DNA of 64,000 nucleotides from Vibrio proteolyticus NBRC 13287 (GCF_000467125.1 NZ_BATJ01000001.1:186001-250000), one strand, 5' to 3'. Shown: positions 44,860 through 54,755, counted from the stretch's first letter. Numbers and translations are program-made. The notes: generated from the sequence alone by a model not told the origin.

Positions 44860-46232
44860 TTTTCTTTGCTCCCCGAAATCTTGGATACTTTCAGAGTCAG
44901 GCCATCAACTGCGTTGATCCGGACTGTCTCGCCTTTCTCGACCTGCTCCTGACTCTCTGCCGCCCACCGTTCCCCACTGACTTGCACAAACCCTTTGCCG
45001 TTGAAGCTCCCTAACACCTGAGCTTCACTATCGAGCAGCTCTTCCTGACCGCTGACTATTTTTTGTTTTCTCAGCTTTAACAAACGACCGAGTACGAAGA
45101 CAATGAACCCGCCGGACAGCGCAGCAATACCGTAAATCAGATTCAATGACACTCTGAGCTCGGGGATATCGCTGTCGAGCAGGAATACCGAGCCCAGCAC
45201 AAACGCCACCATCCCGCTGATACCAAATAAACCGAAACTCGGGATCAGCGACTCAGCCACCAACAAGGCCAGCCCTACACACATCAGGCCAAGACCGACG
45301 TAGTTAACCGGTAACAGCTGAAATGCATACAGGGCAATCAGCAAAGAAATCGCTCCGACAATGCCCGAAATGCCGAATCCAGGGCTGTAAAATTCAAGCA
45401 ATAGTCCATACACACCGATGAGCATCAGAATATAGGCAATGTTGGGATCGGTAATGGTGGATAAGAACTGATTACGCCAATCCGGTTCACGCGGCTCCGT
45501 AACAGCTCCCGCCAGCTCCATCACGGTTAACTGATTATTGATTGTCACGCTCTTACCATTCGCCTGTCTGATCAGTTCAGCCGGCGTTTCGACAATCAGG
45601 TTAATCACATTCAGTTCTAAGGCTTCAGGAGCGGACAATGTCGCCGCCTCACGCACGGCCTTTTCTGCCCATTCAACGTTGCGTCCGCGCAATTGGGCCA
45701 GCGATCGAATGTAGGCAATCGAGTCGTTGAGCATTTTCTTTTCCATGGCAGAGGGCTCTGCCGATTTCTGATCCTCTTTTTGTTCGCCACCACCCGCCGG
45801 CCCACTGATGTTCACTGGCGTTGCGGCTCCCAATGTGGTTGCCGACGACATCGCTGCAATATGGCAAGCGTACAAAAGATAGGTCCCGGCGCTGGCAGCT
45901 CGGGCCCCCTGCGGATAGACCAGGCACAAAACCGGAATATTGGAGGCGAGAATATGTTGGTTTATATCGCGCAGGCTGGAAACCAGTCCACCCGGCGTAT
46001 CAATAGTGATAACCAATGCGACCGCATTGGAAAGTTGATTGGCGCGCTGAATCTCTTTAATCAAATAGTCACCGACAGCAGGGCCAATTGCTCCGCTGAT
46101 TGTCAGTACAGGAACTGTCTTTGTGTTCGCGGACGGTGCTTCCTCAGCGCCGTCCACATACGGACTCGGAATTCCGATGAGACAGCTCAAGATAATCCCG
46201 ATAACCCACCGATACATCTTATTTGTCCACAA
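44856..46232 (-). CDS. NfeD-type membrane serine protease (long form)
   Basis: A 458-residue protein. A signal peptide (about 1-28) is followed by a ClpP-class serine protease domain (about 40-230), with the nucleophile Ser in [17 protein letters not shown] and the general base Lys in [13 protein letters not shown]. Then come four to five membrane helices (about 270-400, [14 protein letters not shown]) and a C-terminal NfeD OB-fold (about 400-458, [18 protein letters not shown]). Archaeal homologues cut the C-terminus of stomatin. It overlaps the slipin gene by 4 bases. Confidence 0.92.
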   Translation of the reverse strand: MWTNKMYRWVIGIILSCLIGIPSPYVDGAEEAPSANTKTVPVLTISGAIGPAVGDYLIKEIQRANQLSNAVALVITIDTPGGLVSSLRDINQHILASNIPVLCLVYPQGARAASAGTYLLYACHIAAMSSATTLGAATPVNISGPAGGGEQKEDQKSAEPSAMEKKMLNDSIAYIRSLAQLRGRNVEWAEKAVREAATLSAPEALELNVINLIVETPAELIRQANGKSVTINNQLTVMELAGAVTEPREPDWRNQFLSTITDPNIAYILMLIGVYGLLLEFYSPGFGISGIVGAISLLIALYAFQLLPVNYVGLGLMCVGLALLVAESLIPSFGLFGISGMVAFVLGSVFLLDSDIPELRVSLNLIYGIAALSGGFIVFVLGRLLKLRKQKIVSGQEELLDSEAQVLGSFNGKGFVQVSGERWAAESQEQVEKGETVRINAVDGLTLKVSKISGSKEK

Positions 46233-46311
46233 CGAGATACCTTATCAGTGTAGCTCATTCTGTATACTCGTCATGGCACAGTGGGCACGTTCATTTATCT
46301 ATGAAGTAGGC

Positions 46312-46608
46312 TCAATCCACTTTATGCATTAAAGAAACTTGGGTCGGCGCAGCCAGCCAGTCGATCAGTTTACTGGCCGCTTGACGGGTGTACGCTTGTT
46401 GGTGATGTGCGTCGAGATCGTGCTTATCAGTCCACTCCTCATACAAGTAAAGAGCAGTTTGACACTCGGATTCGTGCAGATCAAAGCGCAGGCAGCCCGG
46501 CTCGGCGCGAGTGGGTTCAAGAATGGACAGCAGCTCAGCTTTTACTTGCTCAAAATACTGACTTTTGGGCGTGATAGTCGCCATAACAAAAAGAGAAGTG
46601 TTGATCAT
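46312..46608 (-). CDS. Antibiotic-biosynthesis-monooxygenase (ABM) domain protein
   Basis: A 98-residue ferredoxin-like ABM domain protein. The family pattern is clear: ATITPKSQYFEQVKAELLSI, EPGCLRFDLHE and LYLYEEWTDKHDLDAHHQ. Proteins of the YgiN type act on quinols; other small ABM proteins have no known substrate. The start may be MINTSLF or the internal ATG nine codons later. It lies 31 bases downstream of the methyltransferase gene and is probably co-transcribed with it. Confidence 0.83.
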   Translation of the reverse strand: MINTSLFVMATITPKSQYFEQVKAELLSILEPTRAEPGCLRFDLHESECQTALYLYEEWTDKHDLDAHHQQAYTRQAASKLIDWLAAPTQVSLMHKVD

Positions 46609-46639
46609 TGCAATACCTTAACTTGATAAGTAAATTTCA

Positions 46640-47215
46640 CTACTGGTTCTTGTAAATCAGCAGTTCTCCTTTGCCGACAGGCACCAAGGAAGTTTGCAGA
46701 TGCGGCTGGGCCGTAACCCAATCCACGAATTCAGCCAGCTCCTGCTGGTGAGAAACCGCGTTATCACACACCATTAGGCCTCCAGGCTTTAACAGTACGA
46801 AGAGTCGTTCGGCCATGGCACAATAGGTCGCGCGGTTGGCATCCAAAAAGATGAAATCAAACGCACCGGACAACTCATTCACCAGCTCAGTAGCATCACC
46901 CCGTAACTGCGTGATCTTGTGACTCAACCCGGCACGTTCAAAATGTCTTTGCGCCTCATCCGCTTTGCTTGATAAGAACTCAATCGTAAAAAGCTGTCCA
47001 TTGGCTGGCAGCGCATTTGCCAGCCACAATGAGGAATACCCATTGGATGTGCCGATTTCAAGCACTTGATTTGATTGCGTTGCTTTGATCAGCAACGCTA
47101 AAAATTCGCCTGTATCTCGAGTGATGTTGAGATACTTCTTGGCTCGATCGCTTTGTTGCGCATCGTTTTGCAACCCCACTTGCTCAAGTTCAACCAGCAA
47201 ATTGCCTAGATTCAT
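46640..47215 (-). CDS. SAM-dependent O-methyltransferase (COMT-like)
   Basis: A 191-residue Rossmann methyltransferase. The SAM-binding glycine-rich loop is VLEIGTSNGYSSLWLA (about residue 56), then FTIEF (acidic residue at the second strand), LRGDATEL and FDFIFLDANRATY (metal-binding Asp). Family members methylate catechols or small phenolics. The start at 47215 has a GGAGGG ribosome site. It is adjacent to the copper operon but on the other strand, so the two are divergent. Confidence 0.85.
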   Translation of the reverse strand: MNLGNLLVELEQVGLQNDAQQSDRAKKYLNITRDTGEFLALLIKATQSNQVLEIGTSNGYSSLWLANALPANGQLFTIEFLSSKADEAQRHFERAGLSHKITQLRGDATELVNELSGAFDFIFLDANRATYCAMAERLFVLLKPGGLMVCDNAVSHQQELAEFVDWVTAQPHLQTSLVPVGKGELLIYKNQ

Positions 47216-47375
47216 GATTCCCTCCACAAGGCAGCCAGAACATTAATAAGCAAACAGTAACATATAAAAATCTGTCATCAGCAGGCTTTTTGTTCTTAAA
47301 TCACACTCACTTAACAAACAGAAAGCCAACTTAATGATTAGCAACAACAAAATTTCACTTTATTGTGCAAGTTCA

Positions 47376-47406
47376 TTGACCTTCCCCTTAGGGAAAGGTC
47401 TATACT
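47376..47406 (+). promoter_or_regulatory. CueR/MerR-type promoter of the copper operon
   Basis: TTGACC (47376-47381) and TATACT (47401-47406) are separated by a 19-base spacer, as in MerR-family promoters. The spacer overlaps the inverted repeat GACCTT-N11-AAGGTC (47378-47400), which fits a CueR operator. The regulator gene is not in the window. Confidence 0.8.
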
Positions 47407-47434
47407 TAGTTTCTCTTTGAATGGATATGTTGTT

Positions 47435-47818
47435 ATGCCTAAGTACTCTCTTCGTACAATTTGGATGACGTTGCTGACTGTGCTGGCCTTTTTAGTGTCT
47501 GGCGTATCATCAGCTGATCCAAGCATGGCATTTCAAATCTCATCCTCTGCACATCATCAGTCCATGATGTCGTCCCCGAGTACAACCGACCATTCGCCCA
47601 ATGCGCATCACTCGATGGCAAAAAGCAATGGTTATGGCTGTGATGGCTGGTCCGGGTTACAAGACTGTTGCAACGTTACGTGTATTAGTGCTCTTGCCAC
47701 CTTGCCTGCACCGATAACCAGTTTGACGCGCTCACACCTGCGCGCGCCCGTGCCTCACGATCTGCCTGCGATAAAAATCAAACGGCAAACCACACTCTAT
47801 CGCCCCCCTATCGTCTGA
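47435..47818 (+). CDS. Small exported metal-binding protein of the copper operon
   Basis: A 127-residue protein. MPKYSLRTIWMTLLTVLAFLVSGVSSA is a signal peptide. The mature part has HH, HMM-like repeats (HHQSMMSS, HSPNAHHSM) followed by a Cys-rich segment CDGWSGLQDCCNVTC (four Cys), then a basic Pro-rich tail. His, Met and Cys clusters fit copper binding. It starts just after the CueR-type promoter. I do not recognise the family with certainty; DUF2946/CopL-like proteins are the nearest idea. An ATG 24 codons upstream lies before the promoter's transcript start and is rejected. Confidence 0.72.
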   Translation: MPKYSLRTIWMTLLTVLAFLVSGVSSADPSMAFQISSSAHHQSMMSSPSTTDHSPNAHHSMAKSNGYGCDGWSGLQDCCNVTCISALATLPAPITSLTRSHLRAPVPHDLPAIKIKRQTTLYRPPIV

Positions 47819-47841
47819 TTTCTTTTCAATCTGATTGTATT

Positions 47842-47868
47842 CCGTTTCCTTTAACACTTTAGAAACGG
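47842..47868 (+). other. Intercistronic hairpin before cusC
   Basis: CCGTTTC at 47842-47848 pairs with GAAACGG at 47862-47868. It lies between the small metal-binding protein gene and cusC, about 55 bases before the GTG of cusC. Confidence 0.45.
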
Positions 47869-47922
47869 GTGTTTTCGCCTGGCCTGAATTCGTTCACGCC
47901 TCACGATTGATGGAATCTACAC

Positions 47923-49317
47923 GTGAAAATCAAACCATCCATACTCGCTATTGCTGTGAGTGGACTGGTTGGGTTGACGTCTGCGCCACTGGCTGCTTCA
48001 GGCAGCGTACGTACGGCGGTACAACAAGACGTGCCCGCACACCAGCCCATACTCAAGCAATGGATTGAACTCGCGCTGGAAAATGATGCGAGTCGCAAAC
48101 AAATCTACGCTCAGGAGTTATCCCTGAGGGAAACGGCCATCGCCAATGCCACACTGATGGATCCGAAACTCAAAGTCGGTGTCGGCGGCCTGCCCGTCGA
48201 CAGCTTTAAATTTGATGACGATCCGATGACAAACATCTCGGTCGGATTGATGCAACAGTTTGAGCGAGGCTCAACACTTGATCTCAAACAAAAGCAAACG
48301 GGGCAGCAAGCCGATGCCATGCAACTGCAACGCCAGACACGTGAGCTCGAGGTCGCGAACAGCATGACCCAGCTTTGGCTTGAGCTGGGTTACCAGCAAC
48401 AAGCCGAACGCATCCTGCGTGAGAACCTGCGCCTGATGAAAGAGATGGAGCGCTACATTGCGACCAACTATCAGCTCGGGAAGAGTGACACTCAGGATCT
48501 GATTCAAGCTCAACTGCAAGTGAGCAAGCTGGATGAAAAACTGCTTGCCAATCAACAAATGCAGCGTCGTATCCAATCCCAGTTGTCCGAATGGTTAGGT
48601 CCCGCCTGGCTCAGCAATCAGGCCCGGATTTCCGCCAGTAACACACTCGACTGGCCTGATCTGGAGGCCAAGTTACGCCAATCTGACGGCAACCAGCACT
48701 ATGCTCTGCTAAACCAGCACCCCATGCTAAAAATGGCCGATGTGGCCGTCGCCACCAGTCAGACTCAGGTCGAACTGGCTGAGCAGGCATACACACCTCA
48801 GTTTGGCGTGGAAGTCATGTACGCCTATCGGCAAGCCAACAACATGCGAGGCGAACCCGCGTCGGATTTAGTCAGCGCCTACCTGACACTGGATATTCCG
48901 CTGTTTACCGGCAATCGTCAGGATCGCCAGCATGCCGCCGCGCAATATCAGGTTGGTGCCGCTAAATCCAACAAAGACCTGCTGCTGGCACAAATGAACG
49001 CCAAAGTGAACGCATTGCTGGTCGACAAGAATAACCTGGAGCAACGTCTGGAACGTTATCAGGACACCTTATTGCAACGCGCTAAAGAGCGGACCCGGGC
49101 CGTAGAACGCGGTTACCAGAACAACACGGCTCAGTTTAATGACGTGCTCACCGCCACAGCCGATGAGCTGGCGCTGGATCTGGAAAAGCAGCGGTTGTTA
49201 ACGGATCTGAACATTGCTAACAGCAATCTGGCTTATCTGCTAGACGCATTTGGCTATCAAGTGAACCAACCCGATCTGTCACCGACTGCCTCATCTGCTC
49301 AGGAGCGCCAACAATGA
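47923..49317 (+). CDS. cusC: TolC-type outer-membrane factor of copper RND pump
   Basis: A 464-residue outer-membrane efflux protein. GTG start; signal peptide ends LTSAPLAA. Two OEP repeats (about 45-230 and 260-440) with long heptad-rich helices (e.g. QTRELEVANSMTQLWLELGYQQQAERILRENL as two helices of the tunnel). No lipobox is seen, unlike E. coli CusC. It forms the outer-membrane duct for the CusBA complex. The stop overlaps the cusB start by four bases. The name is given by operon context. Confidence 0.85.
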   Translation: MKIKPSILAIAVSGLVGLTSAPLAASGSVRTAVQQDVPAHQPILKQWIELALENDASRKQIYAQELSLRETAIANATLMDPKLKVGVGGLPVDSFKFDDDPMTNISVGLMQQFERGSTLDLKQKQTGQQADAMQLQRQTRELEVANSMTQLWLELGYQQQAERILRENLRLMKEMERYIATNYQLGKSDTQDLIQAQLQVSKLDEKLLANQQMQRRIQSQLSEWLGPAWLSNQARISASNTLDWPDLEAKLRQSDGNQHYALLNQHPMLKMADVAVATSQTQVELAEQAYTPQFGVEVMYAYRQANNMRGEPASDLVSAYLTLDIPLFTGNRQDRQHAAAQYQVGAAKSNKDLLLAQMNAKVNALLVDKNNLEQRLERYQDTLLQRAKERTRAVERGYQNNTAQFNDVLTATADELALDLEKQRLLTDLNIANSNLAYLLDAFGYQVNQPDLSPTASSAQERQQ

Positions 49318-51035
49318 AAACAATCACTATCACGACACTGGCACTGACCGTCGGTGTTGCACTCGGCTTTACCGCCAACCAATTTCTGCCAGTTGGGCAG
49401 AGTGCCGCCTTATCCGCCAGCACCGCGTCTTCATCAACCGATGAACCACTGTATTGGGTCGCTCCAATGGACCCGAACTATCGACGAGATAAGCCGGGGA
49501 AATCGCCGATGGGCATGGATCTCATTCCTGTGTATGCCGAAGATCAGGCCAACAATACACAGGCGGCGGGCACGGTCACCATCAGCCCCTCGGTGGAGAA
49601 CAACTTGGGCGTCAAACGAGAAGCAGTAAAAAAGGCCTACCTTGCGCCGCGTATCGAGACTGTCGGCTATATCGCTTTTGATGAAAGTCGATTATGGCAA
49701 ACCAACGTGCGTGTGGCTGGCTGGGTCGAAAAACTGCACATCAATGCGGTCGGCGAGAAAGTCCAACAAGGTGATGTGCTCTTCACTTTCTATTCACCTG
49801 ATCTGGTCAAAGCGCAGGAAGAACTGCTTAATGCTTACCGGACGGGCCGTAGCGGCCTTATTAAAGGCGCCACTGAACGGCTAGTATCGCTTGGTGTCGA
49901 CCGCGAACAGATCCGCCAGATCGTAAAAAGCGGTAAAGCTCAGCAAACCATCGCCATCAAAGCCTCCGCAGATGGCATTATCGCCAGCCTCAATATTCGC
50001 GAAGGGGGGTATCTGTCGCCGGCTCAGACGGTGATCAGTGCCGGCCCGCTTGACGATGTCTGGGTTGATGCCGAAGTGTTCGAGCGCCAGGCTCACTGGA
50101 TCACATCCGGCAGTCCGGCCACCATGAGTCTTGATTCTCTTCCAGGCCAATCATGGCAAGGCGAAGTGGATTATGTCTACCCTATTCTGGATCCACAAAC
50201 CCGCACATTGCGCATGCGGCTGAAATTCCCTAACCCGGATGGGGAACTCAAACCGAACATGTTTGCTGGTATCACCCTGCAACCCAAATCTCAACAATCG
50301 GTGCTCACCGTTCCACGCTCAGCCGTTATTCACGCAGGTGGCATGAGCCGTGTCGTGCTGGCAGAAGGTGACGGCCAATACCGCTCTGTGCGCATCGAAA
50401 CCGGACGAGAAGCGGATGACCGTGTTGAAGTCCTTAAAGGGCTCGAAGACGACGACATTGTCGTGACCTCCGCACACTTTATGCTCGACTCAGAGTCGAG
50501 CCAGTCTGCCGATCTGTCACGCATTGATTCTGGTAACGACGCAGATGCCTTGAACAATACCGCGTGGGCCAAAGGAGAGATCACCGACGTGATGGCAGAT
50601 CACCGCATGCTTACCATCCGCCACCAACCGGTGCCACAGTGGGACTGGCCGGGCATGACCATGAACTTTCAGGTAAACGAACAGGTTGACCTCTCGACTC
50701 TTGGCAGAGGTCAGGCCATTGAATTTGAGATGGCCAAAACCGATGCCGGCCAGTTTGAAGTTATTAACGTGAAAGCGGACCACAGCGTGCTGGCTGCGGA
50801 AGTCTGGGTGACGGGAGACATCACCATGCTGATGGCCGATTTCGGCATGCTCACACTGAAACATCAGCCAGTCCACGAGTGGCAGTGGGACGCAGGCGTG
50901 ATGAACTTTTCGGTGGCCGATGACATCGATTTGTCCGCGTTCAAAGAAGGTGAAACGGTTCGGTTTCTGATCGCTCGCAGCGGCTCAGACTACACGCTGG
51001 TTGATATTGAACCGGCAATTCAGGGAGGCAAGTAA
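49314..51035 (+). CDS. cusB: CusB periplasmic adaptor with two C-terminal CusF-like domains
   Basis: A 573-residue membrane fusion protein. Order: signal anchor (1-26), heavy-metal-binding domain (about 46-74, WVAPMDPNYRRDKPGKSPMGMD), barrel-sandwich hybrid and hairpin (about 110-290), membrane-proximal domain (to about 400), then two CusF-like OB folds at about 418-493 and 501-571. The first has His437, Trp445, Met448 and Met450, the same spacing as CusF His36, Trp44, Met47 and Met49. The second keeps His517, Trp525 and Met530, but Gly528 replaces the first Met. CusF normally is a separate protein. The N-terminal domain has Met in place of the usual Cys residues. It links the periplasm to CusA. 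Confidence 0.9.
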   Translation: MKTITITTLALTVGVALGFTANQFLPVGQSAALSASTASSSTDEPLYWVAPMDPNYRRDKPGKSPMGMDLIPVYAEDQANNTQAAGTVTISPSVENNLGVKREAVKKAYLAPRIETVGYIAFDESRLWQTNVRVAGWVEKLHINAVGEKVQQGDVLFTFYSPDLVKAQEELLNAYRTGRSGLIKGATERLVSLGVDREQIRQIVKSGKAQQTIAIKASADGIIASLNIREGGYLSPAQTVISAGPLDDVWVDAEVFERQAHWITSGSPATMSLDSLPGQSWQGEVDYVYPILDPQTRTLRMRLKFPNPDGELKPNMFAGITLQPKSQQSVLTVPRSAVIHAGGMSRVVLAEGDGQYRSVRIETGREADDRVEVLKGLEDDDIVVTSAHFMLDSESSQSADLSRIDSGNDADALNNTAWAKGEITDVMADHRMLTIRHQPVPQWDWPGMTMNFQVNEQVDLSTLGRGQAIEFEMAKTDAGQFEVINVKADHSVLAAEVWVTGDITMLMADFGMLTLKHQPVHEWQWDAGVMNFSVADDIDLSAFKEGETVRFLIARSGSDYTLVDIEPAIQGGK

Positions 51036-54000
51036 TGATTGCAGCCATTATACGCTGGTCGATCAACAACCGTTTTCTGGTGCTGATTGCGACCCTGTTT
51101 CTGACTCTGGGCGGTTTATACAGTGTCAAGAACACCCCCGTCGACGCTCTGCCGGACTTATCGGATGTTCAGGTGATCATTAAAACCAGCTATCCGGGGC
51201 AAGCGCCTCAGGTGGTTGAGGATCAGGTCACCTACCCACTCACCACCGCGATGCTCGCCGTTCCAGGAGCCGTCACGGTGCGAGGTTATTCCTTCTTCGG
51301 CGACTCATACGTATACATTATCTTTGATGATGATACCGACATGTACTGGGCGCGCTCGCGGGTACTGGAGTATCTCAGCCAGGTCGCCCCTAAGTTACCA
51401 CCGAATGCCAAGCCCACGCTCGGTCCCGACGCAACCGGTGTTGGTTGGGTTTACAGCTATGTGTTGCAGGACAAAACCGGTCAACACGATCTGGCCCAAT
51501 TGCGCAGCTTGCAAGACTGGTTCTTGAAATACGAACTGCAAACCGTGAGCGGGGTGTCTGAAGTCGCCACAGTCGGTGGCATGGTCAAACAGTATCAGGT
51601 ACAAATCGATCCGGCCAAACTGCGTGCCTACGATCTGACGCTACAACAGGTCAACAACGCCATACAAAATGGCAACCAGGAGACGGGTGCGTCAGTGGTT
51701 GAAGTGGCCGAGGCTGAACATATGGTACGTACCACCGGCTATCTGCGAAATGTCGACGATATCCGCGCGCTGCCGTTGAAAGTCACCAGCAAAGGTACTC
51801 CATTGCTGCTTGGTGACATCGCCGACATCAATCTGGGGCCTCAAATGCGTCGCGGCATCTCTGAATTCAACGGAGAAGGTGAAGCCGTCGGCGGTGTGAT
51901 CGTGATGCGTTACGGCGAAAACGCCAGTGACGTGATCGCGGCCGTCAAAGACAAACTTTCCGAGTTGCAGCGCAGCCTGCCTGATGGCGTGGAAATTGTC
52001 TCGACTTACGACCGTTCAACGCTGATCAACGCCGCCGTCGACAACCTTTGGAAGAAGTTAGCCGAAGAGTTCATTGTGGTGGCGGTCGTGTGTGCTCTGT
52101 TTTTGTTCCACATACGTTCGTCGCTGGTGATCGCACTCAGCCTGCCGGTCGGTATCCTCTCGGCTTTCGTGGTCATGCACTGGCAAGGTATCAATGCCAA
52201 CATCATGTCACTCGGCGGGATCGCCATCGCCATCGGTGCTATGGTCGACGGGGCTATCGTGATGATTGAGAACGTTCACAAACACATAGAACGCACCCCG
52301 TTGACCGACAAAAACCGTTGGCAGGTTATCGGCCGTGCGGCTGAGGAAGTGGGAGCACCACTGTTTTTCTCACTGCTTATCATCACGTTGAGCTTTGTGC
52401 CGGTTTTCGCACTTGAGGGACAAGAAGGCAAAATGTTCTCGCCTCTTGCCTTCACCAAAACGTACGCAATGGCCGCCGCTGCAGGCCTGGCAATCACACT
52501 GGTTCCTGTATTGATGGGGTACTTTATCCGCGGAAAGGTACTGCCAGAGCACAAAAACCCGGTCAATCGCGGCCTGGTGGCGCTCTATCGGCCACTACTG
52601 AACCTCAGCCTGAGCTACCCGAGATCGATGCTGATGCTTGCTCTGGCCCTGATGGCGTCTGCGTACTACCCCATCAGTAAAGTGGGCAGTGAGTTTATCC
52701 CACCACTGGATGAGGGCGACCTGATGTACATGCCGACTACCTACCCCGGCATATCCATCGGTAAAGCGCGCGAATTACTGCAACAGACCAACAAACTGAT
52801 CAAGACCGTACCCGAAGTAGCGACCGTGTGGGGAAAGATTGGCCGCGCAGAAACGGCCACCGACCCCGCGCCATTGACCATGATCGAAACCGTCATTCAG
52901 CTCAAACCAAAAGAGCAATGGCGTGACGGCGTCACTACTGACGATCTCAGGAAAGAGTTTGATCAGTTGATTCAGTTCCCAGGGCTGACCAACGCCTGGG
53001 TCATGCCAATAAAAACCCGTATCGACATGTTGGCAACGGGGATCAAAACACCGATCGGGATAAAAATTGCCGGACCAGACCTGAACGTGATTGAGCAAAT
53101 TGGCGCCGATCTCGAACCGATTCTCAATCAGTTAAACGGGACGGCGTCGGTGTATGCCGAGCGTGTCGCTGGTGGACGTTACGTCACGATCGACATTAAC
53201 CGCCGTCAGGCGGCGCGGTATGGGTTGAATATCAGAGATGTCCAACAAGTGATTGCCACCGCCGTGGGCGGCATGAATGTCGGAGAAACCATCGAGGGAC
53301 TCGAACGCTACCCAATCAATGTGCGTTACCCGCAAAACTACCGTGATTCGGTCGTCAAACTGCAGAATCTGCCGCTGGTAACGCCAAATGGCGCTCGCAT
53401 CGCACTCGCAGATGTGGCTGACATTCGCTACGAAGACGGTCCACCGATGATCAAAACCGAAAACGCCCGTCCGAACGGTTGGGTCTTTGTCGATATCGAT
53501 GGTCGAGACCTAGGTTCATACGTCCATGAAGCGCAACAAGCCGTCGCGGCACAACTCGATATGCCATCCGGTTATTCTCTGACCTGGTCTGGTCAATACG
53601 AATATATGGAGCGCGCCAAAGCGCGCCTGAGTGTGGTAACGCCAATCACACTCGCCATCATCATGTTGCTGCTCTACTTCAGCTTCCGCCGTGTTGGAGA
53701 GGTGCTGATCATTATGGCGACCCTGCCACTGGCAATGGTGGGCGGTCTTTGGCTGATGCATTGGCTGGGCTACAACTTCTCTATTGCCGTTGGTGTGGGT
53801 TTCATCGCACTCGCCGGTGTTGCAGTGGAAATTGGCGTCATCATGCTGGTGTATCTCAATCAGGCATGGCACGCGCGCAAGCTGCATGCGCAGGAAAATC
53901 ATCAACCGCTGGAAAAACAGGCACTGATCGATGCTATTCGTGAAGGAGCCGGGTTACGCGTCCGTCCGGTGATGATGACCGTGAGCACCGTCATCATCGG

Positions 54001-54190
54001 CCTTATCCCAATCATGTATGGCGAAGGCACAGGTTCTGAGGTCATGCAACGCATCGCTGCCCCGATGATCGGTGGTATGGCGTCCGCTTTATTACTCACC
54101 CTGCTGGTTATTCCAGCTATTTTCAAACTATGGAAGAGCCGGGAAGTCCGGCCAACCAATCCAACTCAATCGTCACTCTCGGATAAATAA
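51035..54190 (+). CDS. cusA: CusA heavy-metal RND efflux pump
   Basis: A 1051-residue inner-membrane proton antiporter with twelve helices and two large periplasmic loops (about 35-340 and 560-870). Typical features: NNRFLVLIATLFLTLGG first helix, SYPGQAPQVVEDQVTYPL, GGIAIAIGAMVDGAIVMIENVHKH on helix 4 (proton relay Asp and Glu), and EFIPPLDEGDLMYMPTTYPG with Met residues of the copper path. It exports Cu(I)/Ag(I) with CusB and CusC. The start overlaps the cusB stop (TAATG). Confidence 0.94.
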   Translation: MIAAIIRWSINNRFLVLIATLFLTLGGLYSVKNTPVDALPDLSDVQVIIKTSYPGQAPQVVEDQVTYPLTTAMLAVPGAVTVRGYSFFGDSYVYIIFDDDTDMYWARSRVLEYLSQVAPKLPPNAKPTLGPDATGVGWVYSYVLQDKTGQHDLAQLRSLQDWFLKYELQTVSGVSEVATVGGMVKQYQVQIDPAKLRAYDLTLQQVNNAIQNGNQETGASVVEVAEAEHMVRTTGYLRNVDDIRALPLKVTSKGTPLLLGDIADINLGPQMRRGISEFNGEGEAVGGVIVMRYGENASDVIAAVKDKLSELQRSLPDGVEIVSTYDRSTLINAAVDNLWKKLAEEFIVVAVVCALFLFHIRSSLVIALSLPVGILSAFVVMHWQGINANIMSLGGIAIAIGAMVDGAIVMIENVHKHIERTPLTDKNRWQVIGRAAEEVGAPLFFSLLIITLSFVPVFALEGQEGKMFSPLAFTKTYAMAAAAGLAITLVPVLMGYFIRGKVLPEHKNPVNRGLVALYRPLLNLSLSYPRSMLMLALALMASAYYPISKVGSEFIPPLDEGDLMYMPTTYPGISIGKARELLQQTNKLIKTVPEVATVWGKIGRAETATDPAPLTMIETVIQLKPKEQWRDGVTTDDLRKEFDQLIQFPGLTNAWVMPIKTRIDMLATGIKTPIGIKIAGPDLNVIEQIGADLEPILNQLNGTASVYAERVAGGRYVTIDINRRQAARYGLNIRDVQQVIATAVGGMNVGETIEGLERYPINVRYPQNYRDSVVKLQNLPLVTPNGARIALADVADIRYEDGPPMIKTENARPNGWVFVDIDGRDLGSYVHEAQQAVAAQLDMPSGYSLTWSGQYEYMERAKARLSVVTPITLAIIMLLLYFSFRRVGEVLIIMATLPLAMVGGLWLMHWLGYNFSIAVGVGFIALAGVAVEIGVIMLVYLNQAWHARKLHAQENHQPLEKQALIDAIREGAGLRVRPVMMTVSTVIIGLIPIMYGEGTGSEVMQRIAAPMIGGMASALLLTLLVIPAIFKLWKSREVRPTNPTQSSLSDK

Positions 54191-54201
54191 GGAATTCAAC
54201 A

Positions 54202-54750
54202 ATGAAAAAAACACTACTGACTCTCTCTCTGATCATGGCCGCAAGCGGTGTTATGGCTGACGAGCATATGCAGATGAACCATGACAGCATGATGGACAGC
54301 GGCACCATGCACGAATCAATGATGGATAACAATAAAATGGACCACTCACAAATGATGAACATGGAAGGCATGTCGGATGTGGGCATGCCTGCCGCTGGCG
54401 CCAAGCCGGATAAAGTGATTCACGTGATCTTAACGGACGACATGAAAATCACCTTTAAAGAAGATATACAGATCCAGCCTAACGATGTGGTGCAGTTCGT
54501 GGTAATGAACACCGGCAAAATCGATCACGAGTTTTCCATCGGCTCGAACGCAGAGCAGTTGAAACACCGCGAAATGATGCGTCAGATGACCACAGGGCAC
54601 GCTCACGATTCAGGTAGCACGGTCACCGTGCAGCCAGGCAAAGCCAAACAGCTCACCTGGCACTTCCACGGCGATAACAACGTCGAGTTTGCCTGCAATA
54701 TTCCAGGGCACGCCGAAGCTGGCATGGTTAAGGATGTGGTTCTGAAATAA
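54202..54750 (+). CDS. Exported cupredoxin with His/Met-rich N-terminus
   Basis: A 182-residue protein. Signal peptide MKKTLLTLSLIMAASGVMA, then about 45 residues very rich in Met, His and Asp (MQMNHDSMMDSGTMHESMM), then a cupredoxin domain (about 68-182). All four type-1 copper ligands are in place: His109 in KIDHEFSIG, Cys165, His170 and Met175 in C-x4-H-x4-M order. It could receive or buffer periplasmic copper, and may serve instead of a free CusF. Last gene of the copper operon, starting 11 bases after cusA. Confidence 0.88.
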   Translation: MKKTLLTLSLIMAASGVMADEHMQMNHDSMMDSGTMHESMMDNNKMDHSQMMNMEGMSDVGMPAAGAKPDKVIHVILTDDMKITFKEDIQIQPNDVVQFVVMNTGKIDHEFSIGSNAEQLKHREMMRQMTTGHAHDSGSTVTVQPGKAKQLTWHFHGDNNVEFACNIPGHAEAGMVKDVVLK

Positions 54751-54755
54751 CTGAC

